Positions 36,241 to 44,976 of a DNA stretch of 64,000 nt are shown here, piece by piece (positions within the stretch are counted from its first letter, which is position 1; every line of letters starts with the position of its first letter). The position numbers were made by a program, and so were the translations under genes. Where the stretch lies: the NCBI GenBank assembly GCA_965218555.1, contig OZ244625.1:5022001-5086000 (forward strand), given 5' to 3'. This DNA is from JAPPLB01 sp965218555 (GTDB lineage: Bacteria; Acidobacteriota; Terriglobia; Bryobacterales; UBA6623). Under the pieces are notes generated by a model, which saw only the letters and a list, made by a program, of their open reading frames with translations, searched no databases and had not been told where the DNA came from.

Positions 36241-37004
36241 CGGCCAAGCCGAAAGTGCTGCTGGAAGCGCAGCTGAAGGCGCTGCGGCTGCCGACCTTCC
36301 TGCGCGAGTACGACAAAGTGGCGCGGCAATGCGCGGCCGAAGGTCTGGACTGTCCGCGCTATCTGCTGCGACTCAGTGAGCTGGAGCTGCTCGATCGCGA
36401 ACAGCGCGCCACCGAGCGCCGCATCAAGACCGCCAAGTTCCCGGTGCTCAAGAGCCTGGAGACCTTCGAGTTCCGCTCGATTCCGTCGCTGAACAAGAGC
36501 TTGGTCCTGGAGCTGGCGCGCTCGGAGTATCTGGATCGCAGAGAGAACGTGCTGGCGCTGGGCAACTCCGGTACGGGCAAGACGCACCTTGCCCTGGCGT
36601 TGGGGCTGGCCGCTTGTCAGAAAGGCTATCGGGTCCGCTTTGCCACCGCCGCGGCGCTGGTCCACGAGTTGCTCGAGGCGCGTGACGACAAACGTCTCCT
36701 GCGCTTGCAAAAACAGCTGGCCAAGCAAGACCTGCTGATCGTCGACGAGCTGGGCTACGTCCCCTTGTCGAAGACGGGCTCGGAGTTACTGTTCGAGATC
36801 TTCAGCCAGCGCTACGAGCGGGCCTCGACGCTGGTCACCTCGAACCTGCCCTTCAACGAGTGGACGGAGATCTTCGGCTCCGAGCGGCTGACCGGCGCTT
36901 TGCTGGATCGTCTCACCCACCACGTCCATATCTTGGAGATGAACGCCGAGAGCTACCGTCTCCAGCAGAGTAAGCGTTCCCGGAAGCGTTCTTCCTCCCC
37001 CTGA
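36237..37004 (+). CDS. istB: IS21 helper ATPase IstB (copy 3, altered start)
   Basis: The ATG used in copies 1 and 2 is ACG here, so initiation must move one codon back to GTG 36237, which overlaps the istA stop (GTGA). Walker A and B are intact; Ala in EMNAES as in copy 2. Confidence 0.9.
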   Translation: MTAKPKVLLEAQLKALRLPTFLREYDKVARQCAAEGLDCPRYLLRLSELELLDREQRATERRIKTAKFPVLKSLETFEFRSIPSLNKSLVLELARSEYLDRRENVLALGNSGTGKTHLALALGLAACQKGYRVRFATAAALVHELLEARDDKRLLRLQKQLAKQDLLIVDELGYVPLSKTGSELLFEIFSQRYERASTLVTSNLPFNEWTEIFGSERLTGALLDRLTHHVHILEMNAESYRLQQSKRSRKRSSSP

Positions 37005-37183
37005 TCCCCCCGCCCAGCCGCCGGCTGTTTCGAGGGGCTTCCACTACGTCCGGGGCCGCCTTAACAGGCGTCCCCCGACTTCGCTCCAGCCCCCAAAACA
37101 GCCGCTTTCAGAAACGAGTCCTATCCCCGAGATGGTCTACTTTTACTCCGCCCCAGTGGCCTAATTTTGCTCCGCCCTTGACA

Positions 37184-37234
37184 GGCTTCCCAGCACTCTT
37201 CGTGCTCATCGAGAAGATCAAGCCAGGATCCCAT
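37184..37234 (-). pseudogene. N-terminal part of the small ORF split by IS21 copy 3
   Basis: ATG 37234 to the IS boundary encodes MGSWLDLLDEHEECWEA. It overlaps the stop of the DUF1501 gene (37218-37220) and continues at 34614-34451 beyond the IS. Unknown family; possibly a third gene of the DUF1501 operon. Confidence 0.45.
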
Positions 37235-38642
37235 GGACGACTTCGCCATGGATGTCGGTCAGGCGGAAATCCCGGCCTGCGTAGCGATAGGTGAGCTTCG
37301 TATGGTCCAGCCCTAACAGATACAGGATCGTGGCATGCAGGTCGTGGAAATGAACCTTCTTCTCGACGGCATAATAGCCGTAGTCATCTGTGCGGCCGTA
37401 AGTGAGGGCGGGCTTGACGCCGCCACCAGCGAGCCACATGGTGAAGCCGTGCGGGTTGTGGTCGCGGCCATCAACCCCTTCGACAGTTGGGGTCCGCCCG
37501 AACTCACCGCCCCAAACCACTAGCGTGTCATCCAGCAAGCCCCGACCCTTGAGGTCGCGGATCAAGCCGGCGATCGGCTTGTCCACCGAACGGCACTTAT
37601 TAATCATGTTCTGTTTTAGCTTCTTGTGGTGGTCCCATCCGTTGCTATTGCACTGCACGAAACGCACACCCCGCTCGGAAAAGCGTCGCGCCAGCAGACA
37701 CTGCCGTCCAAAGTCCTCCGTAGCAGGATCATCGAGTCCATAGAGTCGGCGCGTGGCCTCGCTTTCGCCCGAAAGGTCCTCCGCCTCAGGCTCCTCCGCT
37801 TGCATCCGAAACGCCAGCTCGAAACTGGCAATGCGGCTTTCCAGCTCGCTGTCCGGTCCGACCTTCTCCAGTTGCCGCTGCCCCATCCGGCTTAACATGT
37901 CCAGTTCCAGCCGCTGCAGGCGTGCTCGCGCCATCCCTTCGCCGATAAACGGGATCTTGGCATCTTTCACCTCGATGGCTCCGTGGCCCAGCGGAGTTCC
38001 CTGATAGGCTGCCGGCAGGAAGGCCGAAGCGTAGTTATTCACACCCCCTTGGGAAAGAGCCTGACAGATGGTGATGTACCCCGGCAGGTTTTGGTTCTCA
38101 CTGCCTAACCCGTAGGTGATCCAGGAGCCCATGCTGGGGCGGATGAACGTGTCACTGCCAGTGTGCCATTCCAGGACGGCTCCGCCATGGCGTGGGTTCG
38201 AACAATGCACCGAGCGGATGAACGTCAACTCGTCGATGACAGTAGCCAAGTGGGGAAATTGGTCGCTCACCCAAGCCCCGCTTTCCCCGTGCTGTTGGAA
38301 CTGAAAGGGAGAGCCGACCAAGTTGCCCATCTTTTGGGGGAACGACAAGACCCGGGGCGCATCAAACGGCAATGGTTTGCCGCTATCGCGCGACAGGATC
38401 GGCTTGGGATCGAACGTGTCAAGGTGAGACGGCCCGCCAAACATGAACAGCATGATCACCCGCTTGGCGGCGGGTGCAAAATGCGGTGATCTGACGGCCA
38501 GCGGATTCGTCCCGGCGGCCGAGCACTCGTCGGCCAGCAGGGCCGCCAACGCCAGGCTGCCAAAGCCCGCTCCCATACGCTGCAGCAGTTCCCGGCGCGA
38601 CATCGCTGTCTCTCGACGAAAGCATCTGGCTGGACTTTGCAT
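37218..38642 (-). CDS. DUF1501 protein, Tat-exported (module 1)
   Basis: Sulfatase/alkaline-phosphatase-like fold protein of the DUF1501 family. Twin-arginine leader (MSRRELLQRMGAGFGSLALAAL), then AAKRVIMLFMFGGPSHLDTFDPKP, LPGYITICQALSQGG, LLARRFSERGVRFVQCNSNGWDHH and VVWGGEFGRTPTVEGVDGRDHNPHGFTMWLAGGG, the family signatures. I prefer ATG 38642 (MQSPARCFRRETAMSRREL); ATG 38684 sits directly after the stop of the upstream gene and adds 14 residues. It is paired with the DUF1549/DUF1553 gene upstream. Function unproven. Confidence 0.85.
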   Translation of the reverse strand: MQSPARCFRRETAMSRRELLQRMGAGFGSLALAALLADECSAAGTNPLAVRSPHFAPAAKRVIMLFMFGGPSHLDTFDPKPILSRDSGKPLPFDAPRVLSFPQKMGNLVGSPFQFQQHGESGAWVSDQFPHLATVIDELTFIRSVHCSNPRHGGAVLEWHTGSDTFIRPSMGSWITYGLGSENQNLPGYITICQALSQGGVNNYASAFLPAAYQGTPLGHGAIEVKDAKIPFIGEGMARARLQRLELDMLSRMGQRQLEKVGPDSELESRIASFELAFRMQAEEPEAEDLSGESEATRRLYGLDDPATEDFGRQCLLARRFSERGVRFVQCNSNGWDHHKKLKQNMINKCRSVDKPIAGLIRDLKGRGLLDDTLVVWGGEFGRTPTVEGVDGRDHNPHGFTMWLAGGGVKPALTYGRTDDYGYYAVEKKVHFHDLHATILYLLGLDHTKLTYRYAGRDFRLTDIHGEVVHGILA

Positions 38643-38684
38643 GGCGGCTTCTTCACCCGGGATTGGGAAAAGCGGACTCGGCAT

Positions 38685-41111
38685 TCAGTCTACATATACG
38701 AACTCGTTTGACGACAACAGCACGCGGCATAGCCCTTGCCAGACTTGTCTATGCTGTGAACCGCTTACCGCGCCTTCGCTGTGCTGCGCCCGCTCATATT
38801 GCGCCAAAAACTCCAACCATTCCTGCGTTTCCTGCTTCGACGGTGGACGTAACAATACCAGTTCGTAGGCGCGAGCGATCCGCTGCTTATCATCCCAAGC
38901 CGTCACGGCAAGCAACTGCTCCGACAAGCGGTTAGACGCCTCCAGCATCAGCTTGCTGTTCATCATGAACAGCGCCTGAGATGCAACTGTCGTGCGGCTC
39001 CGTTGCCCGTTGGTCACCGCCGGCGCAGGAAAGTCAAAGGACTGGAACACCTCGTATAAGGCACTGCGGAGAACCGGCAAATAAACGCTCCGCCGCTTGG
39101 AATCATACAGGGCCGGATCGCGTGCTTTACCCTTACCCGAAAGATTCACAAAGTTCATATGTGGTAATAAAGTGCCGCCCATCGTCAGGTCGAGCTGTCC
39201 ACTCACGGCAAGTAACGAATCACGAATCACTTCCACTTCCATGCGGAGGCGGTCGCGCCGCCACAGAAGCCGATTCTCGGGATCGACGCCAATGGCGCGA
39301 TGATTCGAGGCAGTACTCATTTGATACGCACTGGAAAGCATGATGTGCCGGTGCATGGCTTTGACAGACCAACCGCCTTTGATGAACCGAATCGCCAGCC
39401 AGTCCAGCAGCGGTTGATTGTCAGGCCGTTCACCCAGACGGCCAAAATTGTCTGGAGACCGCACAATTCCCTGCCCAAAGTGCCATTTCCAAATCCGATT
39501 CATCATCACACGGGCGGTGAGGGGATGATCAGGGCGCGTCAACCACTCCGCGAGTTCCATGCGCCCGCTTTGTTTGCCGCTGATGAGCCTCTGCTGGTCG
39601 CCTGCAAGAATCCGAGGAAACCCTCGGGGCACCAACTTGCCGGGGGTCAGATGATTACCCCTCAAGAAGATCGGCAAGTCCTCGACCTTGCCTTCCGTCA
39701 CTGCCATAGCTTTAGGAATCGAGGCATATTCCCTCTTGGCCGCTTCCAAACTTTGCTCGTGCTCTTCTCTCTCCTCAGACGACATCTTCTCCATATTGCC
39801 GTTGACCAGAACGTCGTCGTGCGCATCAATCTCACGTTCCAGTTCCGAGAGTCGTTCGTTGAGATCCGAGCCCTCCAATGCTGTGGCATTCCACTTGGAA
39901 TCGACCCGATACGAGATCATGGTCCTGCTGCTTTTGAAAATACCTGCGAGGGAGTAGTAATCGGCAATCCGCAACGGGTCGAACTTGTGATCGTGGCAGC
40001 GTGCGCAGCCCATGGTCAGGCCCATGAACGTCCGGGCGCTGGTATCCAACTGTTCGTCTGCGATGTCCATCTGCTGCTTGACGGGATCGTCCTCCGCCAG
40101 CATCTTCGTCCCAACCATCAGCAAACCGGTTGCGATCAGGCCCTCGGCGCGATTTTCGTCACTCCAGGTGGTGAGTAGATCGCCGGCCAATTGCTCTCGG
40201 ACAAACTGGTCGTAGGGCTTATCTGCATTGAAAGCGGCAATCACGTAGTCGCGATAGCGCCAAGCATCGGCATAGGTGAGATTGTCGTCCATCCCGTTGC
40301 TGTCGGCGTACCGAGCGACATCGAGCCAGTGACGCCCCCAGCGCTCCCCATATCGTGGAGAGGCGAGCAACCGTTCCACGATCCGAGCGAAAGCGCCGGA
40401 TGAATCGTCTGCCAGAAACGCCGCTATCTCCTCAGGAGTCGGGGGCAAGCCGTGAAGGTCGATCGTCGCCCGGCGAATCAGCGTTCGCTTGTCCGCGGCC
40501 GGCGCCGGAAGTAGTCCCTTGGCCTCGAGTTGCGCCAGCACAAAACGGTCAATCGACGTTTGCGCCCATCCGGGATTTTCGACAGTTGGGACCGCCGGCT
40601 CAACCACCGGCTGAAAGACCCAAAACGACTTTTCCTCCTCGGTAAACTCCGCCTGGTCGCTGTTACCAATGAATGACTGGGCCGCCGGAACCTCGGCGTC
40701 CGGCCACGGCGCCCCTGCCCTCACCCACTCAGTCAAAGTCTGAATCTCTGCCTGCGGCAGCTTTGTCTTCGGGGGCATTTGCACGAACGTGTCATGGTTG
40801 ATCGCGAGGATGAACAGGCTCTTGCGAGGATCCCCCGGCACCATCGCCGGGCCGGAGCGGCCGCCCCGCAACATGCCGGCGAGTGAGTCGAGGCGTAGTC
40901 CAGCTTGACCCTCGCCCACATCAGGTCCATGGCACGGGTAGCAGCGATTGGCAAGAATCGGCCGAACCTGCTTCTCGAAGAACTCCAGCATTGCAGGGTC
41001 AAGCCCGGAACCGGAGCGCTCACTCTGTGCAAGTAGAGATTGAAGGGAAAAGAAGAAGGGGAACAGACAACTGACAAGGACCCTGGCACAAAACCGGATC
41101 ACAACCACCAC
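38685..41111 (-). CDS. Cytochrome c / DUF1549 / DUF1553 protein (module 1)
   Basis: 808 residues, exported (signal LFPFFFSLQSLLAQ). An N-terminal planctomycete-type cytochrome c domain has heme motif CYPCH at residues 57-61 and distal MPPKTKLPQAEIQTLTEWV. Then DUF1549 (IDRFVLAQLEAKGLLPAPAADKRTLIRRATIDLHGLPPTPEE, with CARCHDHKFDPL, a second CxxCH) and DUF1553 (LTRPDHPLTARVMMNRIWKWHFGQGIVRSPDNFG). Likely an extracytoplasmic electron-transfer or surface enzyme; its activity is unknown. Its stop is immediately followed by the DUF1501 frame, so the two are one unit. Confidence 0.85.
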   Translation of the reverse strand: MVVVIRFCARVLVSCLFPFFFSLQSLLAQSERSGSGLDPAMLEFFEKQVRPILANRCYPCHGPDVGEGQAGLRLDSLAGMLRGGRSGPAMVPGDPRKSLFILAINHDTFVQMPPKTKLPQAEIQTLTEWVRAGAPWPDAEVPAAQSFIGNSDQAEFTEEEKSFWVFQPVVEPAVPTVENPGWAQTSIDRFVLAQLEAKGLLPAPAADKRTLIRRATIDLHGLPPTPEEIAAFLADDSSGAFARIVERLLASPRYGERWGRHWLDVARYADSNGMDDNLTYADAWRYRDYVIAAFNADKPYDQFVREQLAGDLLTTWSDENRAEGLIATGLLMVGTKMLAEDDPVKQQMDIADEQLDTSARTFMGLTMGCARCHDHKFDPLRIADYYSLAGIFKSSRTMISYRVDSKWNATALEGSDLNERLSELEREIDAHDDVLVNGNMEKMSSEEREEHEQSLEAAKREYASIPKAMAVTEGKVEDLPIFLRGNHLTPGKLVPRGFPRILAGDQQRLISGKQSGRMELAEWLTRPDHPLTARVMMNRIWKWHFGQGIVRSPDNFGRLGERPDNQPLLDWLAIRFIKGGWSVKAMHRHIMLSSAYQMSTASNHRAIGVDPENRLLWRRDRLRMEVEVIRDSLLAVSGQLDLTMGGTLLPHMNFVNLSGKGKARDPALYDSKRRSVYLPVLRSALYEVFQSFDFPAPAVTNGQRSRTTVASQALFMMNSKLMLEASNRLSEQLLAVTAWDDKQRIARAYELVLLRPPSKQETQEWLEFLAQYERAQHSEGAVSGSQHRQVWQGLCRVLLSSNEFVYVD

Positions 41112-41274
41112 CCAACCTCAATCATAGGGCAGAAAGTCCAGCGCAACGTAGTCGAACTCATTGACCGCGCCGGCCGGGAATCTCGCGCGGAAGATCTGCC
41201 CGCCGCGCATATCCCCATCTCGACTCGTTTCTCGTGCACTTGTTTCCACTGAGCTGCTACCCTGCTGCCCCTCC

Positions 41275-42399
41275 TCACTCCATCACGATTGTTACGGCGT
41301 TCGACGCGGTCCCATCGGCGGTGATCATCACGGCAACCTCGCCCGCGTCAGCCAAGCTGCTCGACAGCGGACCGATGTTGACCTGATCCACGCCTACCAA
41401 CCCCGGACTAGGAGCGAAGTTGAGGACGGGAACACTCTCGTCCCTTACTGTTGCCTCAACCAGCTCGGCGCGACGAATGCCGGTTCCGTACAGCCTCAGG
41501 TATACTTGGCCGAGGTCAAGGTCGATCGGAACGCCGACCCTGACTCCGGCCTCGTCATCGAAGCGAAAGACGTCCACCTGTTGGCGCGAACCGTCGGAAA
41601 CTTCCCGAATCGCTTCTATCAATCCCACGCCCATGCCTGTTCCGTTGGCCGAGAAAAGCCCCGGCGAGATAACGTTGACGACCAACCGCGACGACCCCAC
41701 AACCTCCCCGTCGTGCAGAAGCAGCGCCGCGGCCCTTCCGGGCATGATTTCGTCTGGAATGTAGAAGTTGATTTGACTCGGATTCGTATAAAACAAGCGA
41801 GTCACGTGTACGACCCCTGCGCTGTCGATAATCTCCACCCTGACGGCCAATCCAAAAGGAAGCGGCTGCCCTGTCGCGACAGCCGTTTCTGGAGTTAAGT
41901 CAACACCAAACAGGCTTACAATCGAGCCCGGTGCGGATCCGGTAGCAAAGCTGGCTGCGTTCGCGATTCCGTCGGGGCTGGCCTTGAGCAGGATGGCCTC
42001 GAATGGCCATGGGATGTTGTCAGGAAAATCGGAAATGCGACGATGCACCTGCATGTCACCCAACTCATTATCGAAAATGATCATCAGATCGCCTTCTTTT
42101 GAGAAGCCTCTGACTTCGAGGAACCGCCAGACCTCGGTTGGATGGTATTTCCATATCCAAAAGACAGGAAGCTGTTCGTCCGCCCCTCTTTGCTCGCCAG
42201 GCTTTGCCCAGCCATGGGTGGTCTTCTGCCACGGTTCCCCGTTCGGTCGCGAGACCGGCTTGGTAGGCGGCACGTTTTCCGGTCTGAAAAAAGTAAACGC
42301 AGTAACCGCAGGAGGGTCAGGAGGTTCAGGAGGGGGAGTCTCCTGAGACCAAGCGGTCGCGGCCACCCATAGCGCCAAGCCTGCGATTCTGCTCCTCAT
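41275..42399 (-). CDS. Exported protein with C-terminal TIGR03437-like domain
   Basis: About 374 residues from ATG 42399 (AGGAG 7 nt upstream; the TTG at 42414 precedes that site). Signal peptide (IAGLALWVAATAWSQ), a proline-rich linker (ETPPPEPPDPP), a beta-rich domain (FWIWKYHPTEVWRFLEVRGF), then from about residue 130 a domain beginning GIANAASFATGSAPGSIVSLFG and containing INFYIPDEIMPGRAAALLL and VYLRLYGTGIRRA. That pattern matches the 'Solibacter C-terminal' TIGR03437 family and is the best taxonomic hint in the window. Function unknown; probably a surface or secreted protein. Confidence 0.78.
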   Translation of the reverse strand: MRSRIAGLALWVAATAWSQETPPPEPPDPPAVTAFTFFRPENVPPTKPVSRPNGEPWQKTTHGWAKPGEQRGADEQLPVFWIWKYHPTEVWRFLEVRGFSKEGDLMIIFDNELGDMQVHRRISDFPDNIPWPFEAILLKASPDGIANAASFATGSAPGSIVSLFGVDLTPETAVATGQPLPFGLAVRVEIIDSAGVVHVTRLFYTNPSQINFYIPDEIMPGRAAALLLHDGEVVGSSRLVVNVISPGLFSANGTGMGVGLIEAIREVSDGSRQQVDVFRFDDEAGVRVGVPIDLDLGQVYLRLYGTGIRRAELVEATVRDESVPVLNFAPSPGLVGVDQVNIGPLSSSLADAGEVAVMITADGTASNAVTIVME

Positions 42400-42539
42400 C
42401 GGGTTCTCCTGCAACTATGGTACGTCTACGCTCAGGAAACTCGGTAAAGGTTGTTGACCTTTGCCCCGCCAGGGTATCCGTGACGATTAAGAGATTATCC
42501 ATTAGATTTACCCGCGGTAGGTCTCGACGTGAAGGGCAA

Positions 42540-42875
42540 ACTAAACACCAAGGAGCAGGTCATCAGGTTTCTGCCAAGCGCATGAAGCCAGCGCCAAAGT
42601 CGCCGGTCTGGTCCGTGGTCATGCTTTTCCGAATAGTGCTTCTAGCGATGGAAGTCCAAGTAGGGCGGCATGCAAGTCTCAGAAATGAGGCATCTGTGTG
42701 GGCCTGCGGCAGAGAACGCCCGTCTGAAGAATCTTATTGCAGAGGCGAAACTCGACAAGGCGTTACTCAAAGAATCTTGTCAAAAAATGGTAAAGCCGTC
42801 CGGTCGAAAGCGGCTGGTCGACTACTTTGAGAGCCACTATGACATCAGTGAGCGGTGGGCTTGCGGGACCATACT
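42540..42875 (+). pseudogene. IS3-family transposase remnant (orfA/orfB)
   Basis: Pieces in changing frames follow an IS3 orfA: KEQVIRFL, then AHEASAKVAGLVRGHAF, then from 42670 ENARLKNLIAEAKLDKALLKESCQKM, continuing into an orfB start (VKPSGRKRLVDYFESHYDISERWACG). Frameshifts and no remaining catalytic core, so dead. The 42876-43207 stretch after it holds no convincing gene; a basic minus-strand frame (RRRAVLGRPRLSADVRAKMV) may be another transposase scrap. Confidence 0.65.
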
Positions 42876-43207
42876 GTGCGGCAACAACGGCCGCGCCTTA
42901 TCGCCTCGTCGTGCAGATCGGGGATCGCCAAGTGTGTAAATAGAGTCCCGCAGCTGTAGAACAAGCCTACGATTCTTGTCGCCACCAGAAAACACATCAG
43001 GTCGCGGGTCGTACAACCCGAACAACTCCACAGATTATTCCATTCGTCAAAGTTCTTCTCCGCGCGCGCCTGCTCGCAAAAATCCTGACCATTTTGGCCC
43101 GGACATCTGCGGAGAGGCGGGGACGCCCCAGCACAGCTCGTCGCCTGACAAGAGACGCCCTGAAGAAGTTGTGATTGCCATCATAGCGACGGGCATGGAG
43201 TGAAGCG

Positions 43208-44449
43208 TCAGTAAGTTGTTTTACTCGTTCGGCTGGTTCTCTTCCCATCCCTGACATCTGCCACGGTGGTGGCCAGATCGCTCAAATACCGCGACACGAC
43301 GCTCAGATGGTTTGGGGTCAAAAGGAGGTGGATTCCAGGAGGTTCGGTACAGCGATTAGTGACCCACCCCAGGTCATCCAACCCGTCCGCCACTGCGAAC
43401 ATGTCGAGCTGATGGGATCTGAACGTGATAATTCCTAGCTCAGGTTCACCGCAAATCTCCAGCCCATTGATGGAATTGATTCCCTCGATGAGCAGATCCT
43501 GAGCCCGCAGGGTGTCGCGAGCCAAGCGAAGATAGCCTTCTTCCCCAAGATAGTTCAAGACCGCCCAAGCGCAGGCTACCGGTCCACCAGAACGGGTCCC
43601 GGTAAAGGTCCTTGTCAGATAGCGTCCTCTAGGCCAGTCGTCGAAGTCGAAAGGGCTGTACTGGAACCGACTTTCGTCGCGGAACAGCACCATCGAAGCG
43701 CCTTTTCCGGCATATCCATGCTTGTGGAGGTCGGCCGACAGGGAGCACACGCCCGGAACCGTAAGATCGAAGTCCGGTAGAGGATTGCCCAGCTTTCTGA
43801 CGAACGGGGCGAGGAATCCCCCGACGCAAGCGTCCACGTGAAGCCAAAGTTCCCGGGTTTGCGCCAATCTCCCCAGTTCACGGATGGGGTCGATCTTGCC
43901 GTGAGGATAGCCTGGCGCCGACCCGACCAGCATGATCGTATTGGGTGTAAGGGCGCGTTCCATCGCTTGCACGTCGGCTCGGTAATCCGGACCCAGGGGA
44001 ACCCTTTTTACCGTCAGACCCAAGAAATGAGCCACCTTGTTAAAGGTCGGATGCGCGCTGCGCGCAGCCACGATCTCTGGAGTGCCCTTGATTGAACCCT
44101 GCTCGCAGGCCCATTCACGGGCTGCTTTGACTGCCAGAAAGTTGCTTTCCGTCCCGCCGGAGGTCATGACTCCTCTGGCAGCCTCACCTCCTCCCAGCAG
44201 TTGAGCGGCCATATCAATGACCTCAGTTTCAAGGCGAGCCAGACCGGGAAAAGCCTCGGGCACCACCATGTTCTCGGAGAAAAACATGGCGTAAGCATCC
44301 ATCGCAACACGCAGGACATCGTCCCCGGCATAGTAGACCATGCCCCAGAGTCGGCCCGATTTCCAATCAGCGCCGTTTCTCCTCGCTTCACTCAGCGCAC
44401 TTTGAATCTCAGCCGCGCTGAGACCGCCTTTTGGCATTCTCGTCCGCAC
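43208..44449 (-). CDS. Group II PLP-dependent decarboxylase / sphingosine-1-phosphate lyase-like
   Basis: 413 residues of the fold-type I PLP family. PLP-binding features: phosphate loop TSGGTES (96-102), H133 stacking position (SAHPTFNKVA), D206 in HVDACVGGFLAP, and the Schiff-base lysine K243 in SADLHKHGYAGKGASMVLF. The DLHKHGYAxKG context resembles sphingosine-1-phosphate lyases more than glutamate decarboxylases; GABA- or aromatic-amine-forming activity cannot be excluded. GTG 44449 or ATG 44437 is the start. It stands alone between an IS3 remnant and a DUF1501 module. Confidence 0.82.
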   Translation of the reverse strand: MRTRMPKGGLSAAEIQSALSEARRNGADWKSGRLWGMVYYAGDDVLRVAMDAYAMFFSENMVVPEAFPGLARLETEVIDMAAQLLGGGEAARGVMTSGGTESNFLAVKAAREWACEQGSIKGTPEIVAARSAHPTFNKVAHFLGLTVKRVPLGPDYRADVQAMERALTPNTIMLVGSAPGYPHGKIDPIRELGRLAQTRELWLHVDACVGGFLAPFVRKLGNPLPDFDLTVPGVCSLSADLHKHGYAGKGASMVLFRDESRFQYSPFDFDDWPRGRYLTRTFTGTRSGGPVACAWAVLNYLGEEGYLRLARDTLRAQDLLIEGINSINGLEICGEPELGIITFRSHQLDMFAVADGLDDLGWVTNRCTEPPGIHLLLTPNHLSVVSRYLSDLATTVADVRDGKRTSRTSKTTY

Positions 44450-44976
44450 TGCTCATGTCTCGCGGGTTCTTGGTATGCAGGCCCGAAGGCCGCATTATTA
44501 TACACTTCCACTCCCAACTCAACATGGTCTTGAGAGGGCAGTAATATCAATGCCTGCTTGTGCATTCGGGACTGAGGCACCGTGCCGTTCGGGCAGGACG
44601 ACCGAGTCCGTTTGTGGTTAGTTCGCCTGCCTCCTCTGCGATAGCCAGAGCACAATCCAACAATATTTGCCGGCCGGAACAATATCTCCCAGTCAGAACT
44701 GACGGCGCCATGCCGGGCAGGGCTGCAAAAGGGGGTTTTCATCAAGGAGATCGCGAGGACGACAGCAAAGATCACGACAAACTCGGTGAGCAGCCGTTTT
44801 GGCCGCGCCGACTGCCGATCTGTTTCGTCCCAAGGCCGGCCTCTGCCTGAAATTCTCTTTGTTATGTTTGTCGTGGAGGTCTGCGGAACTGCGCTGCTGT
44901 GAGTGGTTGAAAGAAACGAACTCCAGGCAACCTCATTCTCAAGACGCGCGTGCTAACAGCTTCGACTTCTGGCGAA
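44450..44976. other. Intergenic region without recognised gene
   Basis: 527 bp between the convergent-to-upstream ends of the decarboxylase gene and the DUF1501 gene. Frames through it have no family-like content, and I see no tRNA or clear terminator. It may hold the decarboxylase promoter. Confidence 0.5.

Larger units (their letters stand above)
34615..37183 (+). mobile_element. IS21-family insertion sequence, copy 3
   Basis: 2569 bp with the same ends as copies 1 and 2, flanked by a perfect 8-bp duplication GGCTTCCC (34607-34614 and 37184-37191). It lies 323 bp beyond the 5' end of tRNA-Val, outside the putative island, and splits a small ORF. Distinct substitutions: Arg to Cys at IstA residue 36 and ATG to ACG at the istB start. 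Confidence 0.96.

Noticed and set aside
44392..44775. Minus-strand frame upstream of the PLP decarboxylase
   Set aside because: No family-like content, and it overlaps the decarboxylase start in another frame.
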